Shown piece after piece: positions 59,238 to 63,570 of a DNA stretch of 63,570 nucleotides. The stretch is from Oscillospiraceae bacterium. Lineage in GTDB: Bacteria; Bacillota; Clostridia; Oscillospirales; Oscillospiraceae. Under the pieces are notes generated by a model, which was given only the letters and a program-made list of their open reading frames with translations, was not told the origin of the DNA and ran no database searches. Made by a program: the position numbers and the translations under genes. The stretch spans positions 1 to 63,570 of the forward strand of contig JAFQCX010000019.1 of the NCBI GenBank assembly GCA_017416245.1. The letters run 5' to 3'. How positions within the stretch are numbered: the first letter of the stretch is position 1; each line of letters opens with the position of its first letter.

Positions 59238-60048
59238 ATTTTCTTGTCTGCAAAGTATTCATATACTGTGTGGGCGCCATTCCCATTTTCCTCTTGAAGA
59301 TTTTGGAAAAATACTGGGCATCAGAATAGCCGCACCGGTCGGCAATGTCGTTTGCGCTGGTAAAGCCCTGGGCGATCATAGTGCAGGCATTTTGAATACG
59401 CACCGTGTTCAAATAATCAACAATACCAATGCCGAAGTGCTTTTTGAACACGGAGGATATGTATTTTTTATTGTAGGAAAGCTCCCGGCTGATGTCCTCT
59501 AAGGAGAAATTATGGTCGGAAAAATGGTCATCCAGATACTTTTTGATTAAGTCCACGCTATGGGCCTGTTTGCACTTGTCGCCATCAGGCAGGAGTCGGT
59601 TGCCCAGATAGGCGAAGGTGTAAAGCAGAACGGATTCAGCCATCAGCTCCGTCACATTGGCGCTTGTTTTGATGCCTGTTTCCCAAAAGGCTTGCACCTC
59701 CCGGGCTTTATGGAATATAAAATTTCCGCTGTGAATGGAAAGGCTGTCCAGGATCCGATTGCCCCGCAGTCCCACAAAGCTGATATACATATAGTTGAAA
59801 TTTTCCACAGATTCTATGGCAAAGGAGGCGGCCGGAAAGGTAAAAAACAGATCCCCCTGACTTAGAGGCGTGATTTTTCCGGGGGTGTGGAGCCGGCCCT
59901 GTCCGCTGCACACATAATACATCTTATAAACCGATTCGGTTTTCAGCCGGTCATATTGTTGGGGTTTGGTTTCCAACACAAAGTTTATGGTGTGAATGGA
60001 GTGCAGATCCTTGTGAAACGGGATAAAATGGCAGATATTTTGTTCCAT
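59236..60048 (-). CDS. AraC-family transcriptional regulator
   Basis: A 270-aa regulator. The N-terminal cupin sensor has YVCSGQGRLHTPGKITPLSQGD; the C-terminal double HTH has FSLEDISRELSYNKKYISS and ANDIADRCGYSDAQYFSKIF, ending MGMAPTQYMN. Divergent from the 60203-63182 genes and convergent with the Gfo/Idh pair, so it can plausibly govern both halves of this locus. RBS GGAGGGG. Confidence 0.93.
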   Translation of the reverse strand: MEQNICHFIPFHKDLHSIHTINFVLETKPQQYDRLKTESVYKMYYVCSGQGRLHTPGKITPLSQGDLFFTFPAASFAIESVENFNYMYISFVGLRGNRILDSLSIHSGNFIFHKAREVQAFWETGIKTSANVTELMAESVLLYTFAYLGNRLLPDGDKCKQAHSVDLIKKYLDDHFSDHNFSLEDISRELSYNKKYISSVFKKHFGIGIVDYLNTVRIQNACTMIAQGFTSANDIADRCGYSDAQYFSKIFKRKMGMAPTQYMNTLQTRK

Positions 60049-60072
60049 AATTGCCCCTCCTTTCTTGGTTTC

Positions 60073-60101
60073 AGTATAAGGTTGGTGTGCTTTGATGTCA
60101 A
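60073..60101 (-). promoter_or_regulatory. Promoter of the second AraC gene
   Basis: Minus-strand TTGACA (60096-60101), 17-nt spacer, TATACT (60073-60078). Confidence 0.78.
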
Positions 60102-60143
60102 GAAAAATCCAACTATATTACATAAATGTGTAGAATATATCCA

Positions 60144-60172
60144 TTGTGACAAAGATTTCATTCTGCTACAAT
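60144..60172 (+). promoter_or_regulatory. Promoter of the Gfo/Idh-EamA-SGNH genes
   Basis: TTGTGA (60144-60149), 17-nt spacer ending in TGC (extended -10), TACAAT (60167-60172). Confidence 0.6.
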
Positions 60173-60202
60173 GGTTGTATTCTCAGAAAAGGAGAGGATT
60201 TT

Positions 60203-61498
60203 ATGAAAAAAGTAAGAATCGGTGTATTAGGCGGTTACCGCGGCAGCAGTATGATCAACTACTGCAAGCGGGCAGACAATGCGGAAATTGTTGCCATTTG
60301 CGACAAGCTGCCCGAGGTGCTGGAGGCCCAGCGGCAAAGAGCAGAAGGCCTTAACATTGCCTTTTATGACAATTTTGATGACTTTATCCAGCACGATATG
60401 GACGCGGTGGTGCTGGCAAACTATGCAAATGAGCATGTCCCCTTTGCCATAAAGGCTATGAAGCGGGGTCTGCACGTGTTCTCCGAGGTTTTGCCCTGCC
60501 AGACCATGAAAGAGGCGGTGGAGCTGATCGAAACCGTGGAGGAAACAGGTCTTGTGTATGCCTACGGTGAGAATTACTGCTATATGCCGGCTCCCTTTGA
60601 GATGAAACGGCTGTATCAGCAGGGAAAAATCGGCGAGTTTGAATACGGCGAATGTGAGTACATCCACAATTGCGCGCCCATCTGGCACAGCATTACTTAC
60701 GGCGAACGGGATCATTGGCGCAATAATATGTATTCCACCTTCTATTGCACCCATTCTTTAGGCCCCATTATCCACGCAACCGGCCTGCGTCCTGTGTCCG
60801 TAACAGGCTTTGAGGGCACCAAAAATGAAAGAAACCTGTGTGGTGGCGCAAAGGGCGGTCAGTTTGGCATGGAAATGGTAACCCTGGAAAACGGCGGTAT
60901 TATCAAGAGCATCCACGGCAACTTATATAAGAATTCCGTATGGTATTCTATGTACGGCGCTAAGGGAAGAATGGAAAGCGCCCGTGAGGATGCCCAGAAC
61001 GGCGGCGTGAAGCGGATCTACGTTAACTGCGACGAATACGCGGGAGAGTATGTGAAAAAGGATCCGGAAAGCTATGAGCCTACCTACGATGTACTGGCCG
61101 ACACCAAGGGCTACGGCCACGGCGGCTCTGATTTCTATTCCATGTATTTCTTTGTGGAAAAGATACTGGGCAGAAAGGACGCCGATACCATCGACGTCTA
61201 CGAGGCTATGGATATGTTCCTGCCGGGCATGTTTGCCTATCGCTCCATTTTAAATGGCGGTATTCCCATGGAGATCCCCAACCTGCGGGATAAAGCTGTC
61301 CGCGAGCAGTGGAGAAACGATACCGCCTGCACCGACCCCAAGGTTGCCGGTGATATGCTGCTGCCCACCTTCTCCAAGGGCACGCCGGACATTGATGACG
61401 GTGTGTATGCCCACATGAAGCAGCTGTGGGATACCGAATGTGAATCCGGCGAAGGCAATTACAGAAGCTCTGCCTTCCATCAGGGAGCGAAAAAATAA
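60203..61498 (+). CDS. Gfo/Idh/MocA-fold protein lacking the family lysine
   Basis: A 431-aa protein. Rossmann N terminus VRIGVLGGYRGSSMINYC and the full C-terminal domain are present. The usual EKP motif reads FSEVLPCQT (residues 93-101), with no Lys at the catalytic position; the rest of the region (ALANYANEHVPFAIKAM-like) aligns well. The longer C terminus includes YGHGGSDFYSMYFFVEKI. It may be a dehydrogenase variant or a hydrolase-like member (e.g. GH109-type NAD-using glycosidases show related changes); unresolved. Start has AGGAG 8-9 nt upstream. Confidence 0.85.
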   Translation: MKKVRIGVLGGYRGSSMINYCKRADNAEIVAICDKLPEVLEAQRQRAEGLNIAFYDNFDDFIQHDMDAVVLANYANEHVPFAIKAMKRGLHVFSEVLPCQTMKEAVELIETVEETGLVYAYGENYCYMPAPFEMKRLYQQGKIGEFEYGECEYIHNCAPIWHSITYGERDHWRNNMYSTFYCTHSLGPIIHATGLRPVSVTGFEGTKNERNLCGGAKGGQFGMEMVTLENGGIIKSIHGNLYKNSVWYSMYGAKGRMESAREDAQNGGVKRIYVNCDEYAGEYVKKDPESYEPTYDVLADTKGYGHGGSDFYSMYFFVEKILGRKDADTIDVYEAMDMFLPGMFAYRSILNGGIPMEIPNLRDKAVREQWRNDTACTDPKVAGDMLLPTFSKGTPDIDDGVYAHMKQLWDTECESGEGNYRSSAFHQGAKK

Positions 61499-61503
61499 GG
61501 AAA

Positions 61504-62364
61504 ATGTATTACGCTATTGTTTTGCTTTCTGTTGCCATGTTCGGTGGCTGTTTTGCCCTGAATGACGTATATAGAAAGCTGCGCACAAGTAACCTGGCAA
61601 GCAGTCTGGAAAGCGCATTTGTGGGCTCGCTTGCAGGTCTTGCGGTGCTACTGATAATAAGCGGCTTTGCTGTTCAAGCAACACCCTTTACTTTATTGAT
61701 TGCCTTCCTTTCTGCCGTCAGTGGTATTGCTTTTACCTTTTGCTCCTTCAAGGCGCTGGACAGCGCAAATCTTTCTCTCTATTCCCTGTTTTCCATGCTT
61801 GGTGGAATGGCGCTGCCGTTTTTTCAGGGAATTCTCTTTTACGGAGAAGCCATTACCCTTTCCAAAATTGTTTGCGTCATTCTGGTATGTATGGCGCTGG
61901 GGTTCACCGTTTCCCGTGAGAAAGGAAAAAAGGGCGGGATCTATTACATAGGGGTTTTCGTGCTCAACGGTATGGCAGGGGTGCTGTCCAAGGTGTTTGC
62001 CTCCGCACCCTATGCAAAAACCGATGCCCAATGGTTTTCCATATGGATTGCGGTGTTCACCGCCGTCATTTCGGGTGTGCTATGGTTGGTCTTTTTCAGA
62101 AAAAAGGCGCTGCCCGGCTATACCTGGAAGGCATTTTCTGTAAGCGCCCTCAGTGGCAGTGTGAACAGAGTCGCAAACTTTTTACTGGTGATCGCCCTTG
62201 CCCATCTGGATGCCTCGGTGCAATATCCCATGGTAACAGGTGGCGTGATCATCGTATCCACACTCATTTGCTTTTTGGGCAAGAATAAGCCCACTAAAAA
62301 AGAGATTCTGTCTGTCCTGCTGGCATTTTTAGGTATGCTGGCCCTGTTTCTGATCAAAACATAG
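61504..62364 (+). CDS. EamA/DMT-family transporter
   Basis: A 286-aa membrane protein with about ten hydrophobic segments in two EamA-like halves (ALDSANLSLYSLFSMLGGMALP and the later AHLDASVQYPMVTGGVIIV repeat). Drug/metabolite transporter superfamily; direction and substrate unknown. Starts 6 nt after the Gfo/Idh-fold gene; neighbours suggest a small sugar-like compound. Confidence 0.87.
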   Translation: MYYAIVLLSVAMFGGCFALNDVYRKLRTSNLASSLESAFVGSLAGLAVLLIISGFAVQATPFTLLIAFLSAVSGIAFTFCSFKALDSANLSLYSLFSMLGGMALPFFQGILFYGEAITLSKIVCVILVCMALGFTVSREKGKKGGIYYIGVFVLNGMAGVLSKVFASAPYAKTDAQWFSIWIAVFTAVISGVLWLVFFRKKALPGYTWKAFSVSALSGSVNRVANFLLVIALAHLDASVQYPMVTGGVIIVSTLICFLGKNKPTKKEILSVLLAFLGMLALFLIKT

Positions 62365-62372
62365 GAGGAAGT

Positions 62373-63182
62373 ATGAAGCTACAGGATTATTACTGCATAA
62401 ACCCGGAAGAAAAACCCCTGGAGAATCTGGTTGAAGACGGCGGCTTTGTGAAAATTTTCAGAAAGATCGCCTTCGTGGGCGACAGTCTTTCCGCCGGTGA
62501 ATTTGAGTCGGTAAACCAAGAGGGTAAGCGTAAGGGTTACGATCTGTACGAGTATTCCTGGGGGCAGTATATTGCCCGTATGTGCGACTGCACAGGGTAT
62601 AATTTCTCCCGCGGGGGTATGACTGCTCAGGAGTATTGTGAAAGCTTTGCTGCGGCAAACGGCTTTTGGGACGCCGAAAAAGCCTGTCAGGCATACGTGA
62701 TCGCCCTAGGTGTTAATGATATTTTAAATGCCAAGCGGGAAATTGGCACCGCGCAGGATATTGACCTGCAGAACTACGCAAACAATAAGCCCACCTTTAT
62801 GGGTCATTACGGGCAGATCATTCAAAGATACAAGGCGCTTCAGCCCCACGCAAAGTTTTTCCTTGTGAGTATGGCAAAGCACCACAACAAGAATTGGGCA
62901 AAGCAGGAATTGCTTAAAGCCCACAGGGATGCTCTGTATGCGCTGGCAGACCTGTTTGACAATGTGTATGTGATAGATCTGTATACCTATTTACCTGAGT
63001 ATACAAAGGAATTTTGGGAGAATTACGGTTTGCATTCCCATATGAATCCCATGGGCTATATCTTTACAGCGAAGGTGATCTGCTCCTATATGGATTACAT
63101 CATACGCCACAATATGCCCGCGTTTCGGCAGACCGCATTCATCGGCACACCTATGTACGATGAACGCTTAGATAACATTTAG
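62373..63182 (+). CDS. SGNH/GDSL hydrolase, cytoplasmic
   Basis: A 269-aa esterase-type protein without signal peptide. Block I is IAFVGDSLSAGEF (catalytic Ser in GDSL-like GDSLS), block II SRGGMTAQEY (Gly), block III ALGVNDIL (Asn), and the C-terminal His motif GLHSHMNPMGY. It probably removes acyl groups from an imported glycoside or sugar derivative. AGGAGG precedes the start; last gene of the plus-strand unit. Confidence 0.88.
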   Translation: MKLQDYYCINPEEKPLENLVEDGGFVKIFRKIAFVGDSLSAGEFESVNQEGKRKGYDLYEYSWGQYIARMCDCTGYNFSRGGMTAQEYCESFAAANGFWDAEKACQAYVIALGVNDILNAKREIGTAQDIDLQNYANNKPTFMGHYGQIIQRYKALQPHAKFFLVSMAKHHNKNWAKQELLKAHRDALYALADLFDNVYVIDLYTYLPEYTKEFWENYGLHSHMNPMGYIFTAKVICSYMDYIIRHNMPAFRQTAFIGTPMYDERLDNI

Positions 63183-63205
63183 CGAAACAGCTTGCCAATG
63201 GCAAA

Positions 63206-63237
63206 GAAAAAGGAGTGCGATTACGCACTCCTTTTCT
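63206..63237. terminator. Bidirectional terminator between the SGNH gene and metK
   Basis: 12-bp stem AAAAGGAGTGCG/CGCACTCCTTTT, ATTA loop, with T-rich ends on both strands. Confidence 0.88.
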
Positions 63238-63241
63238 ATGT

Positions 63242-63570
63242 TTATAAAGCTTTTTTGAAGGTTTCTGCCAAGTCAAGCTGCTCCCAGGGCAGATTATTTA
63301 CGCCAAAGTGACCGTTGCGGGCGGTCTGACTGTAAATGGGCTGACGCAGCTGCAGTTTCTTGATAATGCCTGCAGGGGTCAGGTCGCAATGCTTGCGGAG
63401 CAGCGCAGTCATTTCTTCGTCAGGGAGTTTACCTGTGCCGTAGCTATTCACACGGACGGATACGGGCTCTGCAACACCGATGGCGTATGCCAGCTGCACC
63501 TCTACCTGCTCGGCAAGGCCTGCCGCCACCAGATTCTTTGCCATATACCGGGCCATATAAGCGCCGCTGC
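63242..63570 (-). CDS. metK: S-adenosylmethionine synthetase, C-terminal part
   Basis: The frame runs off the right window edge. The visible roughly 109 residues ([19 protein letters not shown] ... [15 protein letters not shown]) match the C-terminal third of MetK, including the [10 protein letters not shown] helix that follows the SGRGGAFSGKDP-type region and the closing GHFG-x6-WE motif. It makes SAM from Met and ATP, the donor for the several methyltransferases in this window. Start and active-site part lie outside, so a SAM riboswitch cannot be checked. Confidence 0.95.
   Translation of the reverse strand, partial: SGAYMARYMAKNLVAAGLAEQVEVQLAYAIGVAEPVSVRVNSYGTGKLPDEEMTALLRKHCDLTPAGIIKKLQLRQPIYSQTARNGHFGVNNLPWEQLDLAETFKKAL

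Overview
The window reads as a chromosomal segment of an anaerobic, spore-forming, low-to-mid G+C Firmicute of class Clostridia, most likely an Oscillospiraceae/Ruminococcaceae-type gut bacterium. The reasons are: spmA-spmB and an SpoVD-like PASTA penicillin-binding protein; HPr kinase; a clostridial 2[4Fe-4S] ferredoxin; ClpC with a UVR motif; Firmicute gene orders (mraZ-rsmH-ftsL-pbp-mur; smc-ftsY); and promoters of the form TTGACA-17-TATAAT. The MurE DNPR motif predicts meso-diaminopimelate peptidoglycan. The lineage is inferred, since no similarity search was possible. There is no rRNA, CRISPR array, prophage or recognisable transposase.

Layout. 1-243: minus-strand tRNA cluster Val-Asp-Phe (Phe cut by the window edge). 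395-2025: methyltransferase and hslO. 2086-14700: a minus-strand division and cell-wall cluster, mraZ-rsmH-ftsL-pbp-murE-murF-mraY-ftsW-murG-ftsQ-ftsZ, with a MraZ operator array at its promoter and no murD, murC or ftsA inside. 14701-15094: a palindrome-rich non-coding block. 15095-20571: clpC, then ferredoxin, trmN6-like, rsmI and spmA-spmB on the plus strand. 20666-24376: CD1247-like acidic protein, efp, M24 peptidase, yqeG, an unknown protein and rpsU. 24574-34196: one long minus-strand operon smc-ftsY-rdgB-yhbY-nadD/yqeK-rsfS-leuS.

34349-39551 is an accessory island: a ceramidase-like hydrolase, an MFS transporter and a fucose-isomerase-like protein, divergent from an AraC regulator with overlapping promoters. 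39609-48042 holds a membrane-fused acyltransferase-fold protein on a predicted leaderless message, birA, a tiny Cys/Asp-rich membrane protein, a pseudouridine synthase, hprK, rpmB, a secreted GH24 lysozyme with SH3 repeats, and mnmA. 48045-55064 is minus-strand housekeeping: MacB-like ABC exporter, plsY, der, rpmF, yceD and mutY.

55223-57155 is a tRNA-Arg followed by an AT-richer HTH regulator bracketed by two composite repeats (an identical 73-bp module plus elements whose ends copy the tRNA T-arm). 57295-63182 is a carbohydrate-type locus: three Gfo/Idh/MocA proteins (one lacking the family Lys), an AraC regulator, an EamA transporter and a cytoplasmic SGNH hydrolase. The window ends inside metK.

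The core is conserved growth machinery. The less ordinary material is in the two AraC-controlled islands, the repeat-flanked regulator, the intergenic palindrome families (at least three), and a few unusual proteins: the acyltransferase fold without its His, the Met-rich ABC loop, the Cys/Asp-rich peptide and the NadD-YqeK fusion. I did not find a clear previously undescribed multi-gene system; the best candidates for a closer look are listed as findings.
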